Shown: positions 1 to 8,349, numbered from the stretch's first letter. The stretch is DNA of 34,546 nucleotides from Draconibacterium orientale (GCA_020718275.1 DYSI01000020.1:1-34546); one strand, 5' to 3'. Notes: generated by a model from the sequence alone, not told the origin. Made by a program: numbers and translations.

Positions 1-25
1 TTAATATTTACTCAAAAATGACTGA

Positions 26-1834
26 TTAGTCGTTGGAATTTTTAAATCGCTTTCTATCAGTTTCTTTAAGCATTATTTTTCTGAGTCGTAGATTTTTTGG
101 AGTTACTTCTAAATATTCATCATTGCGGATGTATTCCATCGCCTCTTCTAATGAAAACTTAATTGGCGGTGCCGCATATAACTTTTCGTCAGAACCTGAG
201 GCTCTCATATTGGTTAACTTCTTGGTTTTGGTAATGTTAATTACTAAGTCACCTTGGCGAATATGTTCACCAATGACCATTCCTTCATAGACCTCTTCCC
301 CTGCATTAACAAAGAATTTTCCTCGATCTTGCAATTTGCCAATCGAAAAGGGAATGGAAGTACCTGTTTCTAAAGCAATAAGTGCTCCGTTACGTTTAAT
401 TCCCAAATCGCCTTTGAGTGGTTCATAACCCTTCAGTCGATGACCAATTACAGCTTCCCCTTCTGTTGCTGTAAGCATTTGATTGCGCAATCCAATGATA
501 GCTCGCGAGGGTAGATAAAATTCTAAATAGCTTCGATCATTTTTTACTTCAATATTTACAATTTCGCCTCTCCTTTGGGTTACTAATTCAATTACTTTTC
601 CTGCAAAAGATTCTGGCACCTGTACGGTCAATACTTCGATTGGTTCATTTTTAACCCCGTCGATTTCTTTAATAATTACTTGTGGTTGACCAAGTTGCAA
701 TTCGTAGCCTTCTCTACGCATCGTCTCTACCAAAATGGAAAGATGTAAAATACCACGCCCATAGACAATAAAAGTGTCCGCTGAATTAGTTCCTTCAACT
801 CGTAAAGCTAGATTTCGTTCAATCTCGGCATACAATCGATCCCGCAATTGACGCGAAGTAACGAACTTACCATCCTGACCATAAAAAGGGGAGTTGTTAA
901 TGGTGAATAGCATACTCATGGTCGGTTCGTCCACAGTAATTGGGGCTAGCGCTTCTGGGTTTTCAAAGTCGGCAACCGTATCTCCAATGTCAAAAGTTTC
1001 GATTCCGAAAATGGCACAAATTTCACCACATTGGATTACTTTTTTAGTTTTTTGTTTTCCAAGTCCTTCAAAAGTGTAGGCCTCTTTAATGTTGGATTTT
1101 AATATTTCACCTTTACGATTTACTACTGATATATTCATCCCCGACTGTAGGCTACCTCTTGTTATTTTTCCAATGGCTATGCGTCCAGTATAGCTGGAAT
1201 AGTCGAGAGAAGTAATTCTCATTTGGAGGCTACCTTCTACAATTTTAGGAGCTGGAATAAATTCGATAATTTGGTCAAGCAAAAAACTTACATCTTCGGT
1301 TGGATTATTCCATTCAGGACCCATCCAACCTGCTTTAGCCGATCCGTAAACAGTCGGAAAATTAAGCTGATCTTCTGATGCTTCTAAACTAAACATCAAA
1401 TCAAAAACAGCCTCTTGGGTATCTTCAGGAGTACAATTGGGCTTATCTACCTTATTAATGACTACGATAGGCTTCAGATCAAGCTCAATTGCTTTTTGTA
1501 ATACAAATCGAGTTTGAGGCATAGGCCCCTCAAAAGCGTCGACGATGAGCAAAACTCCATCAGCCATGTTTAAAACACGTTCAACTTCTCCCCCAAAATC
1601 AGAGTGACCAGGGGTGTCGATGATGTTAATTTTAACGCCTTTGTATCTTACCGAAACGTTTTTGGATAAAATTGTAATGCCACGCTCACGTTCGAGGTCA
1701 TTGTTATCAAGAATTAATTCTCCTACATTTTCGTTCTCACGAAACATTTGTACTTGATGTAAAAGCCTGTCAACCAAGGTAGTTTTGCCGTGGTCAACGT
1801 GAGCTATGATGGCTATATTTCTTATATCTTCCAT
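26..1834 (-). CDS. typA: Translational GTPase TypA/BipA
   Basis: Ribosome-associated GTPase of the EF-G/LepA class, known for roles in stress adaptation and 50S assembly at low temperature; acts in the cytoplasm. Seen: P-loop AHVDHGKTT near residue 12, DTPGHSDFGGEV (G3), NKVDK (G4) and GSAKAGWM (G5), followed by beta-barrel, EF-G-like and TypA C-terminal regions. At 602 aa it has the usual family length. The track start at 1855 is a TTG lying inside the -7 element CAAAGGTA (minus strand TACCTTTG), so the ATG at 1834 (MEDIRNIAIIAHVDHG) is chosen. It is transcribed divergently from the rplM operon. The gene is complete; its terminator lies beyond the left edge. Identification is secure. Confidence 0.97.
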   Translation of the reverse strand: MEDIRNIAIIAHVDHGKTTLVDRLLHQVQMFRENENVGELILDNNDLERERGITILSKNVSVRYKGVKINIIDTPGHSDFGGEVERVLNMADGVLLIVDAFEGPMPQTRFVLQKAIELDLKPIVVINKVDKPNCTPEDTQEAVFDLMFSLEASEDQLNFPTVYGSAKAGWMGPEWNNPTEDVSFLLDQIIEFIPAPKIVEGSLQMRITSLDYSSYTGRIAIGKITRGSLQSGMNISVVNRKGEILKSNIKEAYTFEGLGKQKTKKVIQCGEICAIFGIETFDIGDTVADFENPEALAPITVDEPTMSMLFTINNSPFYGQDGKFVTSRQLRDRLYAEIERNLALRVEGTNSADTFIVYGRGILHLSILVETMRREGYELQLGQPQVIIKEIDGVKNEPIEVLTVQVPESFAGKVIELVTQRRGEIVNIEVKNDRSYLEFYLPSRAIIGLRNQMLTATEGEAVIGHRLKGYEPLKGDLGIKRNGALIALETGTSIPFSIGKLQDRGKFFVNAGEEVYEGMVIGEHIRQGDLVINITKTKKLTNMRASGSDEKLYAAPPIKFSLEEAMEYIRNDEYLEVTPKNLRLRKIMLKETDRKRFKNSND

Positions 1835-1852
1835 AATTTCTGAATTGGGCGG

Positions 1853-1860
1853 CAAAGGTA
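1853..1860 (-). promoter_or_regulatory. Probable typA promoter -7 element
   Basis: The minus strand reads TACCTTTG, an exact TAnnTTTG match, 19 bp before the typA ATG. A TTTTG at about 15 bp upstream (1880-1876) could be a poorly spaced -33 element. It implies a very short leader and rules out the TTG start of the ORF track. Confidence 0.6.
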
Positions 1861-2057
1861 GTATTATTCTAATACCAAAATCGAAATCTCAATATTGTCA
1901 TAATATGAACAATTTATGCCTGCTTTTTTATTGCATTTTGCGGACTCTACTTCATCAAAGATGAATTTTTTACGTGCAATCAAATTGCAATCCCGAATTC
2001 TGAACATGCATTATTTGGTGAATAAAAAGAAAAGTGAAGAAAAGAGGGGATAAGGTG

Positions 2058-2088
2058 TTGGCTGATAAAAAAATATGTATTACTTTTG
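2058..2088 (+). promoter_or_regulatory. rplM-operon promoter (TTG-N20-TACTTTTG)
   Basis: TTG at 2058-2060 and TACTTTTG at 2081-2088 with a 20-bp spacer match the Bacteroidota -33/-7 consensus exactly. Transcription should begin near 2095, leaving a leader of about 185-190 nt before rplM. Confidence 0.78.
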
Positions 2089-2162
2089 CAGCCCGATTTT
2101 CAAGAAATGTAGTAAGGACTTGATTGATTGGAAATTAATACCAAATAGTAAATTATCGATTT

Positions 2163-2209
2163 ATCGGAATTACAGAAAAGAAGTCAGTGATGGTGCACTG
2201 AACGCCGAT
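2163..2209 (+). promoter_or_regulatory. Candidate structured leader of rplM-rpsI
   Basis: Within the untranslated leader an outer pair ATCGG (2163-2167)/CCGAT (2205-2209) encloses TCAGTG (2184-2189)/CACTGA (2196-2201) with a 6-nt loop. A two-stem structure in a long ribosomal-protein leader suggests autogenous control by L13 or S9. Ribosomal-protein leaders upstream of L13 genes have been proposed in Bacteroidia, as I recall, but I cannot test this sequence against a covariance model. Confidence 0.45.
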
Positions 2210-2279
2210 TAGTTTGCCCTTAGATGATTTATTATTGTATTGATGAATTGTTTAATTTTTTATATTTAAAGCAAAACGA

Positions 2280-2735
2280 ATGAACACTTTAAGTTATAAG
2301 ACTATTTCAGCCAACGTAGCTACAGTTCACAAAAACTGGGTTTTACTTGATGCTGATGGTGCTACTTTAGGACGTTTAGCGTCAAAAGTTGCCTTTTTAT
2401 TAAGAGGTAAGCACAAAGTAGACTATACTCCTCATGTTGATTGTGGGGATAATGTTATTATTATCAACGCTGAAAAGGTGGTGTTGAAGGGCAAAAAGAT
2501 GACCGATAAAGAATACATACGTTACACCGGATATCCTGGTGGTCAACGTTTTTCTACTCCTCTCGAATTATTGGCTAAAAAACCTGAATCTGTTTTAGAA
2601 AAAGCAATCAAAGGGATGTTACCCAAAAATAAATTAGGAGCTGAGCTTTTCCGCAATTTACATGTTTATGCCGGAAACGAACATCCTCATGAAGCACAAA
2701 AGCCTCAATTGTTGAACATAAATGAACTCAAATAA
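2280..2735 (+). CDS. rplM: 50S ribosomal protein L13
   Basis: Early-assembling large-subunit protein that binds 23S rRNA. The 151-aa product shows the L13 core: [13 protein letters not shown], then [18 protein letters not shown] and KGMLPKN with a C-terminal [11 protein letters not shown]. Length and start (ATG after an AT-rich leader, no Shine-Dalgarno) are normal for the phylum. First gene of the run; rpsI starts 2 bp after its stop, so the two are surely cotranscribed and translationally coupled. Likely regulated through the leader described above. Confidence 0.98.
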   Translation: MNTLSYKTISANVATVHKNWVLLDADGATLGRLASKVAFLLRGKHKVDYTPHVDCGDNVIIINAEKVVLKGKKMTDKEYIRYTGYPGGQRFSTPLELLAKKPESVLEKAIKGMLPKNKLGAELFRNLHVYAGNEHPHEAQKPQLLNINELK

Positions 2736-2737
2736 GC

Positions 2738-3124
2738 ATGGAAGTTATTAATGTAATTGGTCGTAGAAAGACCGCCGTCGCTCGTATTTATATGAGTCCT
2801 GGAAGTGGCGAAATCAGCGTTAACAAACGTGATTATAAAACCTATTTTCCTACTGGAATTTTACAGTACATTGTAACCCAAGCATTTGAGGTTACCGACA
2901 CTATTGGTAAGTATGATGTTAAAGTCAACCTTGATGGTGGTGGAGTGAAAGGACAAGCCGAAGCTGTTCGCCTTGCTATCTCTCGCGCCTTAGTTCAAGT
3001 TGATGCAGAATATCGTCCTTTATTGAAAAAAGAAGGGTTGATGCGTCGTGATCCCCGTATGGTTGAGCGTAAAAAGCCAGGCCGTCCGAAAGCACGTAAA
3101 CGTTTCCAATTCTCCAAACGTTAA
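2738..3124 (+). CDS. rpsI: 30S ribosomal protein S9
   Basis: Small-subunit head protein whose C-terminal tail reaches the P-site tRNA. The 128-aa protein begins MEVINVIGRRKTAVARIY and ends in the invariant basic tail (KARKRFQFSKR), with the GGGVKGQAEAVRLAISRAL core in between. Two bp separate it from rplM, the standard L13-S9 pair. It is followed by a hairpin plus T-run that may attenuate transcription into rpsB. Secure identification. Confidence 0.98.
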   Translation: MEVINVIGRRKTAVARIYMSPGSGEISVNKRDYKTYFPTGILQYIVTQAFEVTDTIGKYDVKVNLDGGGVKGQAEAVRLAISRALVQVDAEYRPLLKKEGLMRRDPRMVERKKPGRPKARKRFQFSKR

Positions 3125-3147
3125 TCGATATCAATGTTTAGTATCTA

Positions 3148-3203
3148 AACTTCCGGGACTCACTCGATTTTTCTATCGAAGGCTACCCGGAGGTTGTTTT
3201 TTT
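3148..3203 (+). terminator. Hairpin with T-run between rpsI and rpsB (terminator/attenuator)
   Basis: AACTTCCGGG (3148-3157) pairs with CCCGGAGGTT (3186-3195) through 10 bp with one T-G wobble. An internal TCGAT/ATCGA stem sits inside, and T7 follows at 3197-3203, 33 bp before the rpsB ATG. No TAnnTTTG promoter lies between this hairpin and rpsB, so rpsB-tsf probably depends on read-through, which makes an attenuator or S2-responsive element attractive. Confidence 0.65.
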
Positions 3204-3235
3204 AATCAGAATGTAAACAGTTTAATTATTTTATT

Positions 3236-4015
3236 ATGTCAAAAACAAATTTCGACGCCTTGCTTGATGCTGGCGTTCACTTTGGTCACTTAAAACGTAA
3301 ATGGAATCCAAATATGGCTCCTTATATTTTTATGGAGAAAAATGGAATTCACATTATTGACCTTCACAAAACTATAGTCCTTCTAGATCAAGCTGCTGCT
3401 GCGGCTAAGCAAATCGCTAAATCAGGTAAAAAAATTCTATTCGTTGCTACCAAAAAGCAAGCTAAAGAAATCGTTGCTGAACGAGTTCAAAAAACTGGTA
3501 TGCCTTATGCAACCGAACGTTGGCCTGGTGGTATGTTGACTAATTTTGCTACTATTCGCAAAGCAGTTCGCAAAATGGCCACTATCGATAAATTGCTCAA
3601 TGACGACGCTTACAATAATCTTTCAAAACGTGAACGCCTTCAAATTAGCCGCGAAAGAGCTAAGTTGGAAAAAAACTTTGGAAGTATTGCTGACCTATCT
3701 CGCCTTCCTTCCGCTTTGTTTGTGGTTGATGTTGTGAAAGAAAGTATCGCCGTTTCTGAAGCTAAAAAATTGAATATCCCTGTCTTTGCAATGGTTGATA
3801 CCAATTCAGACCCTCGCGATATCGATTTCGTAATCCCCGCTAATGATGACGCTGCTAAATCTATCGCCTTGGTAATGGATGTTATCTGCGCTTCAATTGA
3901 CGAAGGTTTAGCTGAAAGAAAACTTGAAAGAGATAAAAAACCTGAAGATCAAACTAAAGCTGAGAAAGCGGTCGTTGATGTTGATGATGAACTCGAATCA
4001 GAAGTTGAAGATTAA
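3236..4015 (+). CDS. rpsB: 30S ribosomal protein S2
   Basis: Late-assembling small-subunit protein. Seen: SKTNFDALLDAGVHFGHLKRKWNPNM at the N-terminus, FVATKKQAKEIV, ERWPGGMLTNF and DTNSDPRDIDFVIPANDDA, all diagnostic for S2. The 259-aa product carries an acidic C-terminal tail (DVDDELESEVED), a common lineage extension. ATG at 3236 follows an AT-rich leader. tsf starts 31 bp downstream, the nearly universal rpsB-tsf pair. Expression may pass through the upstream attenuator-like hairpin. Confidence 0.98.
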   Translation: MSKTNFDALLDAGVHFGHLKRKWNPNMAPYIFMEKNGIHIIDLHKTIVLLDQAAAAAKQIAKSGKKILFVATKKQAKEIVAERVQKTGMPYATERWPGGMLTNFATIRKAVRKMATIDKLLNDDAYNNLSKRERLQISRERAKLEKNFGSIADLSRLPSALFVVDVVKESIAVSEAKKLNIPVFAMVDTNSDPRDIDFVIPANDDAAKSIALVMDVICASIDEGLAERKLERDKKPEDQTKAEKAVVDVDDELESEVED

Positions 4016-4046
4016 TAGCTAATTCTAAAATTTAAATACTATACAA

Positions 4047-4877
4047 ATGGCAAATATTACTGCTGCTGAAGTGAATGCATTGCGCCAAATTACTGGCGCT
4101 GGCATGATGGATTGTAAAAAGGCTTTGATGGAAGCTGAAGGCGATTCTGAAAAAGCAATCGAAATCCTTCGCAAAAAAGGACAAAAAGTTGCTGATAACC
4201 GTGCTGATAGAGACGCTGCCGAAGGAGTTATCATCGCAAAAGTTAGTGATGACAAACAATTTGCAGCTGTGGTTCGCATGAGTTGTGAAACAGATTTCGT
4301 TGCTAAAAATGAAAATTTTATCAATTTTGTTTCTTCAGTTGCTTCTAAAGCAGTGGAAGATAAAATTCTAGACGCAGAGGCACTTAAAAATGCTGAAATC
4401 AACGGATTGAGTGTTCAGAATATGATTCTAGAACAATTAGCAAAAATTGGCGAAAAAATTGAATTGGCTGATTATAAGATTATTAGCGCTGCCAGAACTT
4501 TTGCATACGTGCATCCTGGTAATCGATTAGCAACCATCATGGGTTTGAATATGGCTGATGTAGCGGATATCGATACGCTAGGTAAAGAGGTGAATATGCA
4601 AATTGCTGCTATGGCTCCAATCGCGCTTGATAAATCGGGTGTTGATGAATCTATCATTCAAAAAGAAATAGAAATCGGAAAAGAACAAGCTCGTCAAGAA
4701 GGTAAACCTGAGGAAATGCTTGAAAAAATTGCCTTAGGTAAATTGAATAAGTTCTACAAAGAGAGAACTCTTTTGGCTCAAGATTTTGTTCGCGACAATA
4801 AATTAAGCGTTGACCAATATCTTCGCAGTGCAAATAAAAATCTTACCGTTACTTCATTCTATCGCCTTTCTTTATAA
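4047..4877 (+). CDS. tsf: Elongation factor Ts
   Basis: Guanine-nucleotide exchange factor for EF-Tu in the cytoplasm. The 276-aa protein has the N-terminal UBA-like region with TGAGMMDCKKAL, the core motif SCETDFVAKNENF, and the dimerisation subdomain with HPGNRLATIMGL. It ends VTSFYRLSL, like other EF-Ts C-termini. Last gene of the rplM-rpsI-rpsB-tsf run, closed by a strong intrinsic terminator 20 bp after the stop. Confidence 0.98.
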   Translation: MANITAAEVNALRQITGAGMMDCKKALMEAEGDSEKAIEILRKKGQKVADNRADRDAAEGVIIAKVSDDKQFAAVVRMSCETDFVAKNENFINFVSSVASKAVEDKILDAEALKNAEINGLSVQNMILEQLAKIGEKIELADYKIISAARTFAYVHPGNRLATIMGLNMADVADIDTLGKEVNMQIAAMAPIALDKSGVDESIIQKEIEIGKEQARQEGKPEEMLEKIALGKLNKFYKERTLLAQDFVRDNKLSVDQYLRSANKNLTVTSFYRLSL

Positions 4878-4897
4878 GAGATTTTTTAGTTATTATG

Positions 4898-4934
4898 ATA
4901 GCCGTATGGGATTATTCCATACGGCTATTTTTTT
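4898..4934 (+). terminator. Intrinsic terminator of the ribosomal operon
   Basis: ATAGCCGTATGG (4898-4909) pairs perfectly over 12 bp with CCATACGGCTAT (4917-4928); the loop is 7 nt and a run of T follows (4929-4934). Confidence 0.9.
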
Positions 4935-4986
4935 AATATTTCTGCCACTTTACATAAATGGAAAAATATTTTTTAATCACTTGTTT

Positions 4987-5019
4987 TTGTGAATTTATCA
5001 AAAGGGTAAAATATTTTTG
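4987..5019 (+). promoter_or_regulatory. pyrH promoter
   Basis: TATTTTTG at 5012-5019 (exact TAnnTTTG) with TTG at 4987-4989, spacer 22 bp. The track start codon at 5017 falls inside this element, supporting the ATG at 5059. Confidence 0.6.
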
Positions 5020-5058
5020 TATTTTCGATTTCTCAAATACACAATTAATTCAATAATT

Positions 5059-5763
5059 ATGAAATATAAAAAGGTATTGCTTAAACTGAGTGGTGAAGCA
5101 CTGATGGGCGGACAAAATTATGGTATAAGTACTGAACAATTAAATACTTATGCTATAGAAATCAAAAAAGCATATGATGCAGGAGTGCAAATAGCCATCG
5201 TAATTGGAGGGGGAAATATCTTTCGCGGTTTGAGTGGTGTAGGGAAAGGTTTCGATCGCGTTCAAGGCGATTATATGGGTATGCTCGCAACTGTTATTAA
5301 TTCTATGGCTATTCAAGGGGCACTCGAGAATCTCGGTATTGATACTCAGTTATTGGGTGGGTTGGAGATTAATCCTATAGTCGAAAAAATGAGCCGTAAA
5401 AGAGCAACAGAATATCTGCAACAAGGCAAAGTTGTAATTGTTAGCGGGGGAACTGGTAATCCGTATTTTACTACCGATACTGCCAGCGCCCTGAGAGCTA
5501 TTGAAATGCAAGCCGATGTTATTTTAAAGGGGACAAGAGTTGATGGCATTTATGATAAAGATCCTGAAAAATTTTCGGATGCTGTAAAATATACAATGCT
5601 TTCTTTCCGTGAAGCCTATGAAAAAAAATTGGCAATAATGGATCTAACCGCTTTCACCCTTTGCGAAGAAAATAATTTACCTATTTATGTCTTTAATATG
5701 AACCGAGAAGGTGAGCTTCTTAAAGTGGTACAAGGTGAGAATGTTGGAACTTTAGTTAGCTAG
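5059..5763 (+). CDS. pyrH: UMP kinase
   Basis: Phosphorylates UMP to UDP in pyrimidine nucleotide synthesis; cytosolic hexamer of the amino-acid-kinase fold. Seen: YKKVLLKLSGEAL at the N-terminus, GGGNIFRG, the nucleotide/UMP-binding GGTGNPYFTTDTAS, and KGTRVDGIYDKDP. From the ATG at 5059 it is 234 aa, normal for bacterial PyrH. The upstream extension in the track (14 residues from 5017) begins inside the promoter and is rejected. The gene has its own promoter after the tsf terminator. frr, its usual partner, is not next to it. Confidence 0.96.
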   Translation: MKYKKVLLKLSGEALMGGQNYGISTEQLNTYAIEIKKAYDAGVQIAIVIGGGNIFRGLSGVGKGFDRVQGDYMGMLATVINSMAIQGALENLGIDTQLLGGLEINPIVEKMSRKRATEYLQQGKVVIVSGGTGNPYFTTDTASALRAIEMQADVILKGTRVDGIYDKDPEKFSDAVKYTMLSFREAYEKKLAIMDLTAFTLCEENNLPIYVFNMNREGELLKVVQGENVGTLVS

Positions 5764-5860
5764 TTTTTATAATATTGCCCCTACTTTTTGAGTAATGGTC
5801 TTGCCAAACTAGGCTTTTTACCTGTTTTTAGTTTACTATGATAGTTATGAGTTTTTTTTC

Positions 5861-5891
5861 TTGTAAAAAGCATGCTTCTTTCTTATCTTTG
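5861..5891 (+). promoter_or_regulatory. Promoter of the TPR/caspase gene (TTG-N20-TATCTTTG)
   Basis: TTG at 5861-5863 and TATCTTTG at 5884-5891 with a 20-bp spacer match the phylum consensus exactly. The promoter lies inside the ORF-track extension, fixing translation to the ATG at 5934. Confidence 0.78.
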
Positions 5892-5933
5892 CGACTAAAT
5901 ATAATAAGTCTAATAAATCACACTCTCAATATT

Positions 5934-8279
5934 ATGAAAACACTTTCATTCCTTTTATCGTTCATTCTTTTGGCTTCCTTTGGGCAGGCCCAAAATGCAA
6001 AAAAGTTTTTTAAAACTGGAGAGACTTTCAGTGAAAGTCAGCAGTATAATGATGCACTCGATAATTTTACGAAAGCCATAGAAATGGAGCCCGACTTTGT
6101 AAAAGCTTTTGTTGCTCGTGCTGATGTATATATTAAACTCAATAAAACATACGAGGCTTTTGCAGATTTAGAGCGTGCTTGTATCTTAGATGCAAAAGAA
6201 CCAGCCTATTCACTTCAAGCAGCTCGCCTAGCACTAGCGTTAGAAAAATACGAAAGTGCTATCAAATTTGCTGATTTGACTATCTTAAATGATAAAAAGT
6301 TACTGGATTCTTACCATATCAAAGTGATGGCTTTATTTAACCTAAATAAAATTGATGAGGCTCTATTTACTGCTAATGCTGCAATCGAAATTAAAAAGAT
6401 CTTTCAAACTCATTATGATAAAGCAGAAATGCTTTTTGCTCGCAAGGAATATAAAGAAGCTCAAAATTATTATCAATTGGCTATTTCTGACGAAGAGAAT
6501 AATATCAAAGGGTATATCGGCTTAGCAAATGCCTACTTTCAGCAAAATCTTTTCGATCCTACAATCTCATCGGTCAATTCTGCTTTGCGTATCGATCAAC
6601 GTAGCAAGGATGCCTATTTAATACGAGCAGCAGCTTATAACAAAAAGTTTGATTATGTTAGTGCAATTAATGATTTGTCGCAGGTAATTGTATTGTATCC
6701 TAATGAGCCATTCTTAAAAGATGTATTTTTTAAAAGAGGTCAAATGTACTATGACTTTAAACAACATATCAATGCGATCAATGACTATACAAGTGTAATT
6801 GATATGGATCCTCAGTATTATCCAGCTTATTTCAATAGAGCAGCAAGTTATGAGGAAATCCACAGCTTAGATAAAGCAATTCTTGATTACGAAAAGTTAG
6901 ATGCGCTTAATCTTAAAGATGAAGTAGCCCTTAAATTACTGGATGCCGCTCATATTCGTTTGTTTGAATTAAAACGAGAAGACAATCGTCCTGTTTTGGT
7001 AATCAATAATCCAATGGTTACTTCGGATAAAAAAATTCAAATAATCCTTGGAAAAGAAACTCAACAAATATCTGGTCAAGTTAATGACGAAAGCCCAATA
7101 AAGTCTTTTACCATCAACGGTACTGTAATACAATTTGATTCTACCTCTAAGAAAAATGAATTTAATACTAAACTAGTAGTTAAAGATAAAACTGAAATTG
7201 TTTTTGCGGTCAGAGATGTTTATGACAATGTGACTAATGAAATCATGCAAATACAATTTACCGAAGTAGATGCACCTGAACTTAGTCTTGTTCAGCCAAT
7301 GGCAAGTGATGATGGACAAATCTATTTGCAGTCTAGCGAAGCAAAACTTTACATCGAGGGCACCATAATCGATGCTAGCTTAATTGCTTCAATTCTGATT
7401 GATAGTGCACAAGCTAGTTTCATCCCGTCGACTCTAAATCCTTCTTTTGGCGCAAGTGTTAATATCACGAATAAAAATCAAATCTCAATTGAAGTAAAAG
7501 ATATTTTTGGAAATACAACTACGAAAAAATATATCCTAAATAGAGAAGGCGCTGAAATAGCTTCTGAGAATCCTATGGGGAAAACTTGGGTGATCTTTAT
7601 TGAAAACGCTCAATATTCTACTTTTGCTTCCCTAAATGGGCCCACTAAAGATGTTTCAATGATGAAATCGGCTCTAGCAAATTATAATATTAATTACATT
7701 ATTCACAAGCGGAACCTTACTAAATCCCAAATGGAAAAGTTCTTTTCTATAGAATTGCGGGATCTAGTGATTAAAAACAATGTAAACTCCATTATCGTTT
7801 GGTATGCAGGTCACGGAAAATTCTTGAATAATACTGGTTATTGGGTTCCTGTTGATGGTAGAACAGATGATGAATTTACCTATTTTAATATAAGCACTCT
7901 TAAGTCCTCTATGCAGGCTTACAGCAAAATTGTAACCCATACCTTAGTTATTACAGATGCTTGTGAATCAGGCCCATCGTTCTATCAAGCCATGCGTTCA
8001 GATATCACTGAAAGGGATTGCTCCGACTGGAAAGCCACTAAATTCAAATCAAGTCAGGTCTTTTCTTCAGCTGGATATGAACTGGCTTCTGATAATTCCC
8101 AATTTACTAAGACATTTGCTAATTCCTTGATTCACAATCCTAATAGTTGTATTCCGATAGAAAGTATTGTACTTTCAGTTAAAAAGGCCGTTACTAAAAA
8201 TAATCAGCAAGCTCCGCAATTTGGTAAAATTGACGGAATGGAGGATGAAAATGGTACTTTCTTTTTTATTCGCAAATAA
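5934..8279 (+). CDS. Secreted TPR protein with C-terminal caspase-like (peptidase C14) domain
   Basis: The function is not recognised precisely. The 781-aa product starts with a signal peptide (MKTLSFLLSFILLASFGQAQ), followed by TPR repeats to about residue 360. A beta-rich middle of two Ig-like stretches runs to about 540. Residues 548-781 form a caspase-fold domain, with the catalytic pair visible as WYAGHG (His627) and ITDACESG (Cys677). TPRs normally mediate protein contacts, and C14 enzymes cleave after basic or acidic residues; the substrate is unknown. The start at 5934 is preferred because the promoter sits within the longer track ORF. It precedes the propeller/PP2C gene but a terminator separates them. 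It could be an envelope-exposed protease or an inactive scaffold; both catalytic residues are intact. Confidence 0.85.
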   Translation: MKTLSFLLSFILLASFGQAQNAKKFFKTGETFSESQQYNDALDNFTKAIEMEPDFVKAFVARADVYIKLNKTYEAFADLERACILDAKEPAYSLQAARLALALEKYESAIKFADLTILNDKKLLDSYHIKVMALFNLNKIDEALFTANAAIEIKKIFQTHYDKAEMLFARKEYKEAQNYYQLAISDEENNIKGYIGLANAYFQQNLFDPTISSVNSALRIDQRSKDAYLIRAAAYNKKFDYVSAINDLSQVIVLYPNEPFLKDVFFKRGQMYYDFKQHINAINDYTSVIDMDPQYYPAYFNRAASYEEIHSLDKAILDYEKLDALNLKDEVALKLLDAAHIRLFELKREDNRPVLVINNPMVTSDKKIQIILGKETQQISGQVNDESPIKSFTINGTVIQFDSTSKKNEFNTKLVVKDKTEIVFAVRDVYDNVTNEIMQIQFTEVDAPELSLVQPMASDDGQIYLQSSEAKLYIEGTIIDASLIASILIDSAQASFIPSTLNPSFGASVNITNKNQISIEVKDIFGNTTTKKYILNREGAEIASENPMGKTWVIFIENAQYSTFASLNGPTKDVSMMKSALANYNINYIIHKRNLTKSQMEKFFSIELRDLVIKNNVNSIIVWYAGHGKFLNNTGYWVPVDGRTDDEFTYFNISTLKSSMQAYSKIVTHTLVITDACESGPSFYQAMRSDITERDCSDWKATKFKSSQVFSSAGYELASDNSQFTKTFANSLIHNPNSCIPIESIVLSVKKAVTKNNQQAPQFGKIDGMEDENGTFFFIRK

Positions 8280-8299
8280 CGTAAACAATAATTTTATCG

Positions 8300-8329
8300 A
8301 GAGAAAGCCAAAAGCTTTCTCTTTTTTTT
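8300..8329 (+). terminator. Intrinsic terminator after the caspase gene
   Basis: GAGAAAGC (8301-8308) pairs with GCTTTCTC (8314-8321), extended by A8300-T8322, with loop CAAAA and a run of eight T. It lies between the caspase stop and the next ATG, so the two genes are probably separate units or joined only by read-through. Confidence 0.82.
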
Positions 8330-8349
8330 GTTTTTCTAAATACACAATC

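Larger units (their letters stand above)
1856..2279. other. Divergent typA/rplM intergenic region
   Basis: A 424-bp stretch without a convincing gene. It holds the typA promoter at its left end, about 190 bp of AT-rich sequence with nothing recognisable, the rplM promoter at 2058-2088, and a transcribed leader from about 2095 with nested stems (listed separately). Confidence 0.8.

Noticed and set aside
33-1079. Plus-strand ORFs opposite typA (33-290 and 894-1079)
   Set aside because: Shadows antisense to a conserved GTPase gene; no start context or family features.
3048-3293. 81-codon plus-strand ORF over the end of rpsI and the start of rpsB
   Set aside because: It overlaps two ribosomal protein genes and crosses the hairpin; no family resemblance.
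5838-5933. N-terminal extension of the TPR-caspase ORF
   Set aside because: It contains the consensus promoter at 5861-5891, and the ATG at 5934 starts a clean signal peptide.
8167-8349. 61-residue N-terminal extension of the propeller/PP2C ORF
   Set aside because: It overlaps the caspase coding end in another frame and crosses an intrinsic terminator; the ATG at 8350 begins a signal peptide.
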